Below are positions 1 to 12,097 of a stretch of DNA of 64,000 nucleotides, piece by piece. Positions within the stretch are counted from its first letter, which is position 1. Every line of letters starts with the position of its first letter. Both the position numbers and the translations under genes were made by a program. Under the pieces are notes generated by a model. That model saw only the letters and a list, made by a program, of their open reading frames with translations. It was not told the DNA's origin and searched no databases. The stretch spans positions 1 to 64,000 of the forward strand of contig JADJVL010000006.1 in assembly GCA_016710635.1 (NCBI GenBank), given 5' to 3'. This DNA is from Holophagaceae bacterium (GTDB lineage: Bacteria; Acidobacteriota; Holophagae; Holophagales; Holophagaceae).

Positions 1-25
1 CTGGCCCCTTTCCCTGAGGTCTCCC

Positions 26-2941
<2,916 letters not shown>

Positions 2942-2951
2942 AGGCGCCTCC

Positions 2952-2985
2952 GGAGCCGGTCCGGCCTTCGCGCCGGACCGGCTCC
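2952..2985. terminator. Hairpin between convergent genes
   Basis: A perfect 14-bp inverted repeat (arms 2952-2965 and 2972-2985) with a 6-base loop fills the 50-base gap between the M16 peptidase stop and the stop of the histidine kinase on the other strand. It has no clear T-run. It is placed to act as a bidirectional terminator. Confidence 0.6.
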
Positions 2986-2991
2986 AGGCCT

Positions 2992-5900
2992 TCAGGCCCG
3001 GCGTGGCGCCGCGGCGATGAGGGCGTCCAGCAGGTCCAGGTCCCCCGCGGTCTCCGCCAGCCGGATGACGGCGAGGTCCGGTTCCCAGCCGCCCTGGGGC
3101 GCGGCGCTGCCCAGTATTAGGGCGGCGTAGGGATCGCCCAGGGCCCGCGCCAACTGGACGTTGGCCCGGGCTTCCACCGCGTCGGGACAGCCCTCGGCCC
3201 GGGCGTTCCAGCGCCGCAGGGCATCCAGCCAGCCCGTCTGCACCCGGCCCTCCCCCGCCACGAGGACCCGCATCTTCTTGAGGTCCACTTCCGGCGCCTC
3301 GTCCATGAGATGGGCCTCCACCACCGGCAGCTCGAAGTAGAAGACCGAGCCGCGGCCCTCCTCGCTCTCCACCTGGAGGTGGCCGCCCATGAGCTCCACG
3401 AGCTGGCGCGTGATGGCGAGGCCCAGACCCGAGCCGCCGAACTTGCGGGTGGTGGAGGTGTCCGCCTGGGTGAATTTCTGGAAGAGCTTGGGGAGCACTT
3501 CCCGGGCGATGCCGATGCCCGAGTCCTCCACCCGGGCATAGAGCCGCCGCGCGCCGCCCCGCAGATCCAGGGCCAGGTCCACCAGCACGCCGCCCCGGGG
3601 GGTGAACTTGATGGCGTTGCCGGCGAGGTTCATGAGCACCTGCCGGAACCGCAGGGGATCCCCGGTCATCCGCTGGGGCAGCGCCGGATCGAGCCTCACC
3701 TCCAGGGTGAGCCCCTTCGCCTTCGCCTGGGGACCGAGGATCTCCAGGACCTCGCCGGCCACGGCGCCGGGGCTGAAGGGCACCGCCTCCAGGTCGAGCT
3801 GGCCGGCCTCGATCTTCGAAATGTCGAGGATGTCGTTGAGAAGTGAAAGGAGGCCCTGGGCGGCGGTGCCCACGGTGTCCGCCAGCTCCTTCTGGTCCTC
3901 GTCCAGCCTGGACTGCTGGAGGAGGTAGTTCATGCCGATGATGGCGTTCATGGGGGTGCGGATCTCGTGGCTCATGACCGCGAGGAATTCGCTCTTGGCC
4001 CGGGACGCGGCCTCCGCGGCCTCCTTGGCCTTCAGGAGCTCCGCTTCCGATTCCTTCCGCGCGGTGATGTCCCCGATGCTGCCGGCGATGCGCGTGGCCC
4101 GCTTCGCGGCATTCCAGGTGCCCTGTCCCCGGGAGCGGAACCAGCGGTAGCTGCCCTGGACGCTTCGCATGCGGTACTCGATGTCGAGACTCGCGAGGCC
4201 CTTCACGTGGGTGACGATGGCCGCCGTGACGCGCTCCAGGTCCGCGGGGTGGATCCACTTGGACCAGCCCGGCAGGTCCGGCGGGAACTCTTCCGGACTC
4301 ATGCCCAGCATGGCCTTGAGGCGGTCGCTGAAGTAGACGACGCCGGTCTCCAGGTTGATGTCGTAGATGCCTTCGTTGGAGCCTTCCGCCACCAGGGCGT
4401 ACCGGGCCTCGCTTTCCCGCAGGGCCTCCTCGGCCTGCTTCTGGCGGGTAAGGTCCCGGATGGAGGCCACCCGCATGGGCTTGCCGCGGTACATCACGGT
4501 CTTGCCCCGGATCTCCGCCGGATAGCGGCCGCCGTCCTTGCGCACCGCGGTGACCTCGTAGGGTTCCTCGGTGCCGGAGCGGATCATCTCCACGATCTTG
4601 GGATGGTCCTCCGGCACCGCGAAGGCCAGGGCCGGCATGCCGATGAGCTCCTCCCAGGGGCCGCCCCACATGCGCGCCAGGGTGCGGTTGGCGTCCACGA
4701 TGATGCCGTTCTCGTTCACCAGGACGGCGTCGGAGGTGCCTTCGCTGAGGGCCCGGAAGCGGTCCTCGCCCTCCATCAGCTCCCGTTCGTGGCGTTGCTG
4801 TTCCGTGAGATCGCTCATGACCGTCAGCGTCGCCGGGCGCCCCTGGAAGGTGATCAGCCGGGAGGAGATCGCGATGGGGCGCAGCCCGGTGTGGGTCCGC
4901 ATGTTGATGAGATGGCCGTCGATGAAGCCCTTCGAGAGGAGCGCCTCCATGATGTGGGCGCGGTCCTCGTCCCGCTCGTAGAAGTCCAGGGACTTCGCCC
5001 CGATGAGCTGCTCCCTAGGGACGCCGAACATGGCGGCGAGCTGCTCGTTGGCGAAGAGGATCTCCGACACGGTGTAGTCGATGATGACCAGGGGCACCGC
5101 CATGGTCTCCGCCACCACCCGGAAGCGGTCCTCGATCTCTCCGGCGTCCCGGCGGGCGAGGTTGCGTTCCGCCAGGACCGCGCAGAGCAGCAGGGAGGTC
5201 AGCGCGAGCATGTCCAGAAAGGTGCGGAGCAGCACCATCGAGGGGCTGTCCCCGCCCACCACCAGGGGACCGAGGCGCTGGATGGTGGCGGGGATCGCGA
5301 AGGCGGCCACGAGGGTGACCGACAGGATGCCTCCCCGCTGGCCGAAGCGCAGGCCCGCCCAGAGCACGATGGGAAAGACCAGGAAGGGCATCGGGATCCG
5401 GCTGCCGGGGAAGCCGAGACCGTGTCCGAAGACGGTCCAGCTGAGCGCCGCGAGGATCCCCGCGAGGGCGGTGGCCTCCAGCACTTTCACGGGGCGGATC
5501 CGCGGCCAGGGGCGCGTCAGGATGAGCAGGAGCGGCGTGACCAGAAGGGTGCTGGTGAACTCCCCCAGCCACCAGCGGCCGAAGAAGGGCCAGAAGGCGG
5601 CGCTGGGCAGGAGGCCCGAGGCGAGGATGCAGGAGGGCCCGATGAGGGCGCCCACGGTGGTGGCGAGGATGCCCCCCGCGCCGACGAGGACGAGGACATC
5701 CCGCACACGCGCCATCTCCGCGCGGAAGTCCAGGCGCTCCAGCAGCCAGGCGCCGAGGATCGCGCCGACGGTGTTGGCGGCGGCCACGCCGGCGCCCACG
5801 GGAATCTGGTGGGGTGTCTGGGGATTGAAGTAGAGGAAGGTGACCAGGCCTCCAAGGAAGACGCCGGGCCAAAGCCGCCGGCCGCCGAGGATGAGGGCCG

Positions 5901-6057
5901 CCAGGGCCAGCCCCTTCGGGATCCAGAAGGCCGTGTCGCGGCTCCCCGGAAAGGCCATGGTGTAGCTCAGCTTCGCCGCGAACGGATAGATCGCCGCCAG
6001 GAGCAGGATCCAGAGGGTGGTCTTGGCGAGGCCTGGCTTCATAGAGGGATGTGGCAT
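2992..6057 (-). CDS. MASE1 multi-PAS hybrid-like sensor histidine kinase
   Basis: From the ATG at 6057 the protein is 1021 residues. It has an N-terminal multi-helix membrane region of MASE1 type (about residues 8-300), three PAS/PAC domains (about 310-690), a HisKA dimerisation domain with phospho-acceptor His697 in MSHEIRTPMN, and an HATPase_c domain with N-box NLAGNAIKF and G-box GGSGLGLAI. A short receiver-like tail (about 929-1021) has a Gly where the phosphorylatable Asp should be (LILGSAAP), so it is probably a pseudo-receiver. The frame is open up to 6186, but residues before MPHPS look non-coding; ATG 6042 is an alternative start. It begins one base after the stop of the neighbouring kinase-like gene, so the two are probably one operon. 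The signal sensed is unknown, and no partner regulator is adjacent. Confidence 0.9.
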   Translation of the reverse strand: MPHPSMKPGLAKTTLWILLLAAIYPFAAKLSYTMAFPGSRDTAFWIPKGLALAALILGGRRLWPGVFLGGLVTFLYFNPQTPHQIPVGAGVAAANTVGAILGAWLLERLDFRAEMARVRDVLVLVGAGGILATTVGALIGPSCILASGLLPSAAFWPFFGRWWLGEFTSTLLVTPLLLILTRPWPRIRPVKVLEATALAGILAALSWTVFGHGLGFPGSRIPMPFLVFPIVLWAGLRFGQRGGILSVTLVAAFAIPATIQRLGPLVVGGDSPSMVLLRTFLDMLALTSLLLCAVLAERNLARRDAGEIEDRFRVVAETMAVPLVIIDYTVSEILFANEQLAAMFGVPREQLIGAKSLDFYERDEDRAHIMEALLSKGFIDGHLINMRTHTGLRPIAISSRLITFQGRPATLTVMSDLTEQQRHERELMEGEDRFRALSEGTSDAVLVNENGIIVDANRTLARMWGGPWEELIGMPALAFAVPEDHPKIVEMIRSGTEEPYEVTAVRKDGGRYPAEIRGKTVMYRGKPMRVASIRDLTRQKQAEEALRESEARYALVAEGSNEGIYDINLETGVVYFSDRLKAMLGMSPEEFPPDLPGWSKWIHPADLERVTAAIVTHVKGLASLDIEYRMRSVQGSYRWFRSRGQGTWNAAKRATRIAGSIGDITARKESEAELLKAKEAAEAASRAKSEFLAVMSHEIRTPMNAIIGMNYLLQQSRLDEDQKELADTVGTAAQGLLSLLNDILDISKIEAGQLDLEAVPFSPGAVAGEVLEILGPQAKAKGLTLEVRLDPALPQRMTGDPLRFRQVLMNLAGNAIKFTPRGGVLVDLALDLRGGARRLYARVEDSGIGIAREVLPKLFQKFTQADTSTTRKFGGSGLGLAITRQLVELMGGHLQVESEEGRGSVFYFELPVVEAHLMDEAPEVDLKKMRVLVAGEGRVQTGWLDALRRWNARAEGCPDAVEARANVQLARALGDPYAALILGSAAPQGGWEPDLAVIRLAETAGDLDLLDALIAAAPRRA

Positions 6058-6058
6058 G

Positions 6059-6718
6059 TTAGCCGCTCGGCCCCGCCAGCGCCTCGCGGAAGGCGGCGGA
6101 GATCTCGACGGGCGCGCCGAGGCGCTTGAAGCTGGCCTGCAGTCGCGCGGCGTAGCGGTCCAGCAGGCCCGGACCGGCGGCGCCAAAGGCAGCGCGATCC
6201 CAGTCGAGGCAGCGCAGCAGGCCGTCCTCCCCGAGGTGCACGTTGGTGGCGTTGAGGTCCGGTGCCCACAGGCCCCAGTCCGCCAGGGCCCGGAGCCCGC
6301 GGGCCAGGGCGGCGAGGGTGGCGGCCTCGGACCGCCAGGTCCGCGGCCAGGGCGACCCCGGCGCGAACCGCGTCAGGAACAGGCCTTCGAAACCCGCCGT
6401 GCGCCGCCGGTAGGCGCAACCCAGGGGCTCCACCGTGGGGAAGCCCCGTTCCCAGAGCGCGCGATGCACCGCCAGTTCCGCCTCGAAGCGGCGGGGGGTC
6501 GCGTAGAGCTTCGGATTGACCTTCCGCAGCAGTCCGCCCCTGCGGTAGGGCCGCAGCACGAGCTCCCCCGCCCGGAGGATCCCTCCGCGGCCGAAGGCCC
6601 CGTCCAGGGGCTGCGCCGCCGCGGGAATGAGCAGGTCCGTCGCGGCCCGCAGGGTCCAGCCGCCTCCCAACCCGGGCATGTCCACATCGTGGGGAGGGTG
6701 CAGGGGCGATAGCGCCAT
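6059..6718 (-). CDS. Kdo/lipopolysaccharide kinase-like protein (KdkA/WaaP type)
   Basis: This 219-residue protein resembles the small protein-kinase-fold enzymes that phosphorylate Kdo or heptose in lipid A-core. Visible features are a Gly-rich N-lobe with LVLRPYRRGGLL, an F-E-A-E-L helix, and a catalytic-loop-like stretch DLNATNVHL followed by LDWDRA, matching the D-x-x-x-x-N and D-W-D pattern of KdkA. It would act at the inner-membrane cytoplasmic face. The start is uncertain: ATG 6718 avoids overlap with the divergent esterase, while ATG 6772 would add 18 residues and overlap it. Its stop lies one base before the start of the histidine kinase gene. Family confidence is moderate to good; the exact sugar target is not known. 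Confidence 0.75.
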   Translation of the reverse strand: MALSPLHPPHDVDMPGLGGGWTLRAATDLLIPAAAQPLDGAFGRGGILRAGELVLRPYRRGGLLRKVNPKLYATPRRFEAELAVHRALWERGFPTVEPLGCAYRRRTAGFEGLFLTRFAPGSPWPRTWRSEAATLAALARGLRALADWGLWAPDLNATNVHLGEDGLLRCLDWDRAAFGAAGPGLLDRYAARLQASFKRLGAPVEISAAFREALAGPSG

Positions 6719-6755
6719 GCGAGGCTCATAGGGCCAGGAAGGCGGGAGGTCCGGG

Positions 6756-7610
6756 ATGGTGTGGTGGCGCATGGCGGTGGCGTTCCTGCTTAGCTTGGCC
6801 TGCCTCGCGGCGGACCGCAAAGGCGGGCAGCGGCGGGACTTCCCCTCCGCCCTGATGAAGCGGCCGGTGCCCATCGCCGTGCACCTCCCATCGGCGGCGG
6901 CGCAGCGGGCCTGGCTCGAGCGGCACGGCCCTGGCCCCTTCCAGATCGTGCTGTTCCTGCCCGGGGCCTACGACGGCCCGGAAGACCTGTTCCGCCAGGG
7001 CATCTTCGAGGACCTGGCCCGGCGGGAGGACGCGGGAGCCCTCCGGCCCGCCCTGTGGGTCGCCGTCACCCACTTCAAGTCCTGGTACGCGGACCGCGCC
7101 GACGGCACCTTTCCTTTTGATCGCTTCCTCCGCGAGGAGTTGCTGCCCGCCCTGGAACGGGACCACCCGGGCTTCGGCGGGACCCCCGGCGCGAGGTCGG
7201 TGGCAGGCCTGAGCATGGGCGGTTTCGGCGCCCTGAACCTGGCCGGCCGCACCGGCCTCTTTTCCCGCTGCGCGGCCCTCAGTCCTGCGCTCGTGGAACC
7301 GCCCTTCCACAACCTCGGCTTCCTGCTGCGGCGAAGCCTGAAAGGGACCTTCGGCAGGGATGCGGAAACCTTTGCGTCATGGAACCCGTGGCTGCATGTG
7401 GGAGGCGAAACGGAACTCTACCTCGGCTGCGGCAAGGAGGACAAGTACGGCCTCGCCGAACCCACCCTTCGCTTCGTGGAGAAGGCGCAAAAGCCCGGCC
7501 GAAAGGTCTTCTCCTCCTTCCGGGACGGCGGGCACGACTGGGCGTACTGGACTCCGGAATTCAAGCGCCTCGCACCCTGGCTGGCGGGCCAGGATGTCCC
7601 CGCGTTGTGA
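6756..7610 (+). CDS. Secreted esterase, alpha/beta hydrolase (esterase D/enterochelin esterase-like)
   Basis: This 284-residue protein starts with a signal peptide (MVWWR, then a hydrophobic run ending near CLAA). The nucleophile elbow GLSMGG sits near residue 152, and the C-terminal DGGHDWAYW supplies the likely catalytic His, typical of the putative-esterase family that includes S-formylglutathione hydrolase and enterochelin esterase. ATG 6756 has a GGGAGG ribosome site about 8 bases upstream and keeps an Arg in the signal n-region, so it is preferred over ATG 6771. It is divergent from the LPS-kinase-like gene, with starts only about 40 bases apart. The substrate is unknown; an ester or acylated sugar is plausible. 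Confidence 0.85.
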   Translation: MVWWRMAVAFLLSLACLAADRKGGQRRDFPSALMKRPVPIAVHLPSAAAQRAWLERHGPGPFQIVLFLPGAYDGPEDLFRQGIFEDLARREDAGALRPALWVAVTHFKSWYADRADGTFPFDRFLREELLPALERDHPGFGGTPGARSVAGLSMGGFGALNLAGRTGLFSRCAALSPALVEPPFHNLGFLLRRSLKGTFGRDAETFASWNPWLHVGGETELYLGCGKEDKYGLAEPTLRFVEKAQKPGRKVFSSFRDGGHDWAYWTPEFKRLAPWLAGQDVPAL

Positions 7611-7796
7611 TGCACCCCAAACGCAGCATTCCGCAAAGCCGCTGAGCCTCTTGAACTTTTCCGGCGCCGCCGCCGCGCTCTCCGCAAGGCCTGCGGAAAA
7701 CTCCCCGAATGCCTTGCGGATCAAGGCGTGGCGCCCGCCTTCGCGCCGCAAGTCCTTTGCCTGAGACCCTCGCTGCGCCTCGCGTATCCTGATCCA

Positions 7797-8849
7797 GTGC
7801 CGACCGAGGAACCCATCCGACCCCAGCTTCTCCAGCAATGGGACGAGGCCCTCGCCGCACCGCCGGATCAGATGTTGGAACACCTGATTCGCGACCTCGA
7901 GAAGGAGTGCCTGATCGAGGAGGCCTGGGCGCGCTTCCGCCGCTCCTCCCGCTTTTCGCAGGCGCCTTGGGCCCCATGGCGGAAGCGCCTGGAAGTGCGC
8001 GCGGGGATCGCCAAGGCGCGCCGCCAGCAGCGGGAGCAGCTGGATTCGGACCGCTGCCTCCTGCGGGTCCGCTATGCCCGCGTCGCCGCCCTCAAGGATC
8101 TGCATCCCGGCGCTTTCCACGCCCTGCTCCTCGAAGTCCTGTCGGCGGCGGGCCTGGACATCGCCCAAAGCCTGGAGAAATCCCCCCGGCCCCTGGTCGC
8201 CCTCGGCCATCCCCTGCCCCTCGGCGCCGAGGGGCTCGGCGAGTGGGCGGACGCCACGCTGAACCGGCCGCCGGGAGAGGCGTGGCTGGCCGCCGCGAAC
8301 GCCGCCGCGCCCCCGGGCCTGACCCTGCTGGAAGGCACCGTGCTGCCGCCCTACGCCCTCTCGGCCCTGGAGCTCTCCACGGCTTCGGAATGGTACTGGC
8401 CCGTGCCGGATTCCCTACGGGGCAGCTTCGAACCCCGGGTCTCCGCCTTCCTCCAGGCGTCCTCCTTCGAGATCGAGAAGAGCGGCAAAGTGGGCGGCCA
8501 GAAGACGGTGAAGCGCATCGAGGTGCGCGGCCTCGTGGCGGCCATGGCCTGGGAGCCCGGCGGGCTGGCCTTCACCACCCGGATCGCCCACGGCGAGGCC
8601 CTCAATCCCGCAAGGCTGCTGGCGGGCGTCCTCGGCCTCGAGGCCGCCGCCATCGAAGGCCTGCAACGGCGCGGCGTGGCGCTCGCCCCGGACCCCAGGC
8701 TGAAGCAGCAGGACCGCTTCGCCCCCAAGCTCAAGAACATCTTCGAGGACGCGGTGCTCCTGGGGGCCGGCGGGAACATCACGCTGGTGGACGAGGATGA
8801 CGACGAGCCCCTGGTACTGGGGGACGAGTTGCTGGGGGACCGGGACTAG
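7797..8849 (+). CDS. Hypothetical protein with acidic C-terminus
   Basis: This is a 350-residue protein I do not recognise. The frame is open from 7728, but the GTG at 7797 starts the part that looks like real protein. It is soluble, with no signal peptide or membrane segment. The N-terminal ~100 residues are helical and charged (LEHLIRDLEKE, KARRQQREQL). A central region is rich in Ala/Leu/Pro, and a conserved-looking RFAPKLKNIFEDAVLL segment precedes a very acidic tail (VDEDDDEP). It stands alone between the esterase and a small membrane protein. No function is offered. Confidence 0.65.
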   Translation: MPTEEPIRPQLLQQWDEALAAPPDQMLEHLIRDLEKECLIEEAWARFRRSSRFSQAPWAPWRKRLEVRAGIAKARRQQREQLDSDRCLLRVRYARVAALKDLHPGAFHALLLEVLSAAGLDIAQSLEKSPRPLVALGHPLPLGAEGLGEWADATLNRPPGEAWLAAANAAAPPGLTLLEGTVLPPYALSALELSTASEWYWPVPDSLRGSFEPRVSAFLQASSFEIEKSGKVGGQKTVKRIEVRGLVAAMAWEPGGLAFTTRIAHGEALNPARLLAGVLGLEAAAIEGLQRRGVALAPDPRLKQQDRFAPKLKNIFEDAVLLGAGGNITLVDEDDDEPLVLGDELLGDRD

Positions 8850-8898
8850 ACTTCCCGGTTCTGGCGGCGCATCGTCTTGGCACCTTCCAGGAGCGCCC

Positions 8899-9165
8899 AT
8901 GCTCACCCTGCTTCCCCTCGCCCTGCTCCAACCCCGGGACGCCGAGGCCGCCGCCGCGGCCGGCATGCTGGCGGGCTTCGCCTGCGTGTACATCGTGATC
9001 GTGGTGGCCATCACGGCCTTCTTCATCTTCTGTCTCTGGCGAATCTTCTCGAAGGCGGGCTATCCCGGCGCGATGTCCCTCATCGCCCTGCTGCCGGGCC
9101 TGGGGCCGCTGATCTGCCTGTGCATCCTCGCCTTCGGCACCTGGCCCATCCACCGCGATCGCTAA
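8899..9165 (+). CDS. Small two-helix membrane protein
   Basis: This 88-residue protein has an AGGAG ribosome site 6 bases before ATG 8899. It has two or three hydrophobic segments: an N-terminal hydrophobic stretch, a strong helix around residues 23-46 (FACVYIVIVVAITAFFIFC), and a second around 60-80 (LIALLPGLGPLICLCILA). The short loop RIFSKAGYPGAMSLIALLPG resembles the small inner-membrane proteins with a K/R-A-G-x-P-x-W/M loop that are common but uncharacterised. It ends 21 bases before the convergent ftsW stop. The role is unknown. Confidence 0.75.
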   Translation: MLTLLPLALLQPRDAEAAAAAGMLAGFACVYIVIVVAITAFFIFCLWRIFSKAGYPGAMSLIALLPGLGPLICLCILAFGTWPIHRDR

Positions 9166-9186
9166 GGGTTCCGTCCCTTCTGACAA

Positions 9187-10293
9187 TCAGGCGCTGGCCT
9201 CCTTCGAGATGCTCAGCAGCAGGCCCAGGCAGATGAGGCTGGCGATGAGGCTCGTGGGTCCGTAGCTGATGAAGGGGAGCGGGATGCCCTTGTTGGGCGC
9301 GATGCTCAGCACGACGCTCATGTTCATCAGGGCCTGGAGGACCAGCAGCAGGGTGAAGCCCATGGCGCAGAGGCGCAGGAAGGGCTCCCGCACCCGCCGG
9401 GCGATGCGGTAGCCCCGCCAGAAGACCAGGCAGAACAGGCTCAGGATGATCACCGTTCCGAGGAGGCCGGTCTCTTCGGCGATGACCGCGAAGATGAAAT
9501 CGTTGTGGGCTTCCGGCAGGAAGAACAGCTTCTGCCGCCCCGCGCCCATGCCGACCCCCGTCAGGCCGCCGTTCCCCACCGCCACCAGGCTCTGCAGGGC
9601 CTGGTGGCCCTTGCCCAGGGGATCGGCCTCGGGATTCAGGAAGCTGAGGAAGCGGGCCATGCGGTAGGGGCTGGCGGCGATGGCGAGGCCGCCTCCGATC
9701 GCGAGGATGGCCCCCAGTCCGGTGAGCACCCACTTGTGCAGGCCACCGAGGTAGATCACCAGAAAGATCACGATGGCGGTGAGGGCCGTGGTGCCGAAGT
9801 CGGGCTCCAGCAGGATGAGCCCGAGGGGCAGGGCCAGCAGCAGCAGCAGCAGCAGCAGCTTGGGGAGGGATTCCTCGAAGCGGGCCCAGGTCTCCTGGTG
9901 GCGCACCATCCACCAGGCGGCGAGGAGCACGGCGAAGGGCTTGAAGAGCTCGGAGGGCTGCAGGCTGATGAAGCCCGCCCGGATCCACCGGTGGGCGTTG
10001 TTCACCTTCGCGAAGCCGAAGACCGACATCAGGAGGATCACCAGGGCCACGTAGCCGAGCTGCAGGATGCGGGGATTCTCCTTGAGGACGTTCAGGTCCA
10101 CCTGGCTGAGGGCCAGCACCAGGGCGATGCCGATGCCGCCCCCGATGAGCTGGCGGACCAGGAAGGCCGTGGCGGTGCTGGCCCCCTGGGAAGCCTTCAC
10201 CGCCGAGGCCGAATAGATCCAGACCATGCCCACCGCCATGAGCAGCACGGCGAAGAAGAGCAGCAGGCGGTCGATGGGGCGGCGGACGTCCAT
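9187..10293 (-). CDS. ftsW: FtsW/RodA/SpoVE-family peptidoglycan polymerase (SEDS)
   Basis: This 368-residue integral membrane protein has about ten hydrophobic segments and is the usual FtsW length. It starts MDVRRPIDRLLLF, with WIYSASA in the first helix. It carries the SEDS hallmarks: LQPSELFKPF after the fourth helix, a PYRMARFLSFLNPEADPLGKGHQ loop, the AHNDFIFAVIAEETGL signature, and GIPLPFISYGPTSLIA near the C-terminus. In this family the protein polymerises lipid II at the septum together with a class B PBP. FtsW is favoured over RodA by the SYGPTS/ NKGIPLPF wording, but no mur/fts cluster surrounds it, so the paralogue call is less certain than the family. Confidence 0.9.
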   Translation of the reverse strand: MDVRRPIDRLLLFFAVLLMAVGMVWIYSASAVKASQGASTATAFLVRQLIGGGIGIALVLALSQVDLNVLKENPRILQLGYVALVILLMSVFGFAKVNNAHRWIRAGFISLQPSELFKPFAVLLAAWWMVRHQETWARFEESLPKLLLLLLLLALPLGLILLEPDFGTTALTAIVIFLVIYLGGLHKWVLTGLGAILAIGGGLAIAASPYRMARFLSFLNPEADPLGKGHQALQSLVAVGNGGLTGVGMGAGRQKLFFLPEAHNDFIFAVIAEETGLLGTVIILSLFCLVFWRGYRIARRVREPFLRLCAMGFTLLLVLQALMNMSVVLSIAPNKGIPLPFISYGPTSLIASLICLGLLLSISKEASA

Positions 10294-10367
10294 GTCGGGG
10301 TTCGGTTCCAGGGTTCGGGAGCTTCGTTTGCCTAGCCTACCGCCTTCGGCCTGGCGGCTTCAGGCCT

Positions 10368-12023
10368 TCACAGCACCAGCCGTTCCTGGTACTCGCCGAA
10401 CACCTCCCGCAGGGCGTCGCAGATCTCGCCCAGGGTCGCGCCGGTCTTCACGGCGTCCAGGATGGGGGGCATGAGGTTGCCCACACCCCGGGCGCAGGTC
10501 CCAAGGCGCTCCAGCGCGGCCCGGGCGGCGCCGTTGTCCCGGGCGGCGCGGACCTCGGCGATCTGCTGGCGGCGCACGGCGCCGAGGGCCTCGTCCACCC
10601 GGAGCAGGTCCGGCTTCACCTCGTTCTCCACCGTGAAGCGGTTCACCCCCACCACGATCTGGTCGCCCTTCTGCACCGCCATCTGGTGGGCGTAGGCGGC
10701 GTTCTGGATTTCCCGCTGGGGGAAGCCCTTCTCGATGGCGGGGACCATGCCTCCCAACTCGTCCACCTTGGCGATCAGGGCCGCGGCGCGCTTCTCCAGC
10801 TCGTCGGTGAGGCTCTCCACGTAGTAGCTGCCGGCGAGGGGGTCCACCACGTCGGCGATGCAGGATTCGTGGGCGAGGATCTGCTGGGTGCGGAGCGCGA
10901 TGCGGGCCGAGGTCTCCGTGGGCAGCGCCAGGGCCTCGTCCCGGGAATTGGTGTGGAGGCTCTGGGTGCCGCCGCACACCGCCGCCATGGCCTGCACGGT
11001 GGTGCGCACGATGTTGTTGTCGGGCTGCTGGGCCGTGAGGGTGCTGCCGGCGGTCTGCGTGTGGAAGCGCAGCATCTGGCTCTTGGGGTCCGTGGCGCCG
11101 AAGCGGTCCTTCATGATGCGGGCCCAGAGGCGCCGCGCCGCGCGGAACTTGGCGGCCTCCTCGAAGAACTGGTTGTGGCTGTTGAAGAAGAAGGAGAGGC
11201 GGGGCGCGAAGGCTGCCAGCTTGAGCCCCGCGTCCAGGGCCGCCTGTACGTAGGCGATGCCATCCGCCAGGGTGAAGGCGATCTCCTGGGCGGCGGTACA
11301 GCCCGCCTCGCGGATGTGGTAGCCCGAGATCGAGATGGTGTTCCAGTTGGGCACGCGGTCCGCGCAGAAGGCGAAGGTGTCCGTGATGAGGCGCAGGCTC
11401 GGCCGGGGCGGGAAGATGTAGGTGCCCCGGGCCATGTACTCCTTGAGGATGTCATTCTGGATGGTCCCGCCCACCTTGTCCCAGGAGACGCCCTGCTCTT
11501 CCGCCACCGCCAGGTAGAGGGCCAGGAGCACCGCCGCCGGGGCGTTGATGGTCATGCTCGTCGTCACCGAATCCAATGGAATGTCGGCGAACAGGGTTCT
11601 CATGTCCTGGATGCTGGCGATGCTCACGCCCACTTTGCCCACCTCCCCCAGGGCCATGGGGTGGTCCGGGTCCAGGCCGATCTGCGTGGGCAGGTCGAAG
11701 GCGACGCTCAGGCCCGTCGTCCCCTGCGCCAGCAGGTACCGGTAGCGGGCGTTGCTCGCTTCGGCGGTGGCGAAGCCCGCGTACTGGCGCATGGTCCACA
11801 GCCGGCCCCGGTAGCCCGTGGGCTGCACGTGGCGGGTGAAGGGAAAGCTGCCGGGGGCGCCCAGGTCCCGCAACGGCTCGTGGTCCTCCAGGTCCGCGGG
11901 CGTGTAGCTGTTCTTGAGGGGAATGCCCGAGGAGGTCGCGAAGGCGGGCTGGCGCAGGCGCGAAGGATCCTCCTTCACGCTGAGCTGGGCGCGGACCTGT
12001 TCGAGAAAGTCGGGTGCGTACAT
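10368..12023 (-). CDS. Methylmalonyl-CoA mutase large (catalytic) subunit without B12 domain
   Basis: This 551-residue protein is the substrate-binding TIM-barrel half of an acyl-CoA mutase. Family hallmarks are a near-N-terminal PFTRHVQPTGYRGRLWTMRQYAGF, GTTGLSVAFDLPTQIG, SMTINAPAA, and QNDILKEYMARGTYIFPP. It ends at about residue 551, so the C-terminal cobalamin-binding domain (DxHxxG) is absent and must come from a separate small subunit not in this window. This is the split MutA/IcmA-type arrangement. It interconverts methylmalonyl-CoA and succinyl-CoA, or a related acyl-CoA pair. It lies upstream of ftsW on the same strand with a 74-base gap and is divergent from the amidohydrolase. The exact acyl substrate cannot be settled from sequence. 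Confidence 0.92.
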   Translation of the reverse strand: MYAPDFLEQVRAQLSVKEDPSRLRQPAFATSSGIPLKNSYTPADLEDHEPLRDLGAPGSFPFTRHVQPTGYRGRLWTMRQYAGFATAEASNARYRYLLAQGTTGLSVAFDLPTQIGLDPDHPMALGEVGKVGVSIASIQDMRTLFADIPLDSVTTSMTINAPAAVLLALYLAVAEEQGVSWDKVGGTIQNDILKEYMARGTYIFPPRPSLRLITDTFAFCADRVPNWNTISISGYHIREAGCTAAQEIAFTLADGIAYVQAALDAGLKLAAFAPRLSFFFNSHNQFFEEAAKFRAARRLWARIMKDRFGATDPKSQMLRFHTQTAGSTLTAQQPDNNIVRTTVQAMAAVCGGTQSLHTNSRDEALALPTETSARIALRTQQILAHESCIADVVDPLAGSYYVESLTDELEKRAAALIAKVDELGGMVPAIEKGFPQREIQNAAYAHQMAVQKGDQIVVGVNRFTVENEVKPDLLRVDEALGAVRRQQIAEVRAARDNGAARAALERLGTCARGVGNLMPPILDAVKTGATLGEICDALREVFGEYQERLVL

Positions 12024-12097
12024 GGGTCACCGGCGGCAAAGCTCCAGTCTATCGCCCGCGCCCTCGCGCTAGGATTGAATAAACCCGAGGATCCCGA

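Noticed and set aside
3967..6129. 720-codon open frame opposite the histidine kinase
   Set aside because: Antisense shadow; no domain, repetitive Gly/Glu/Arg/His.
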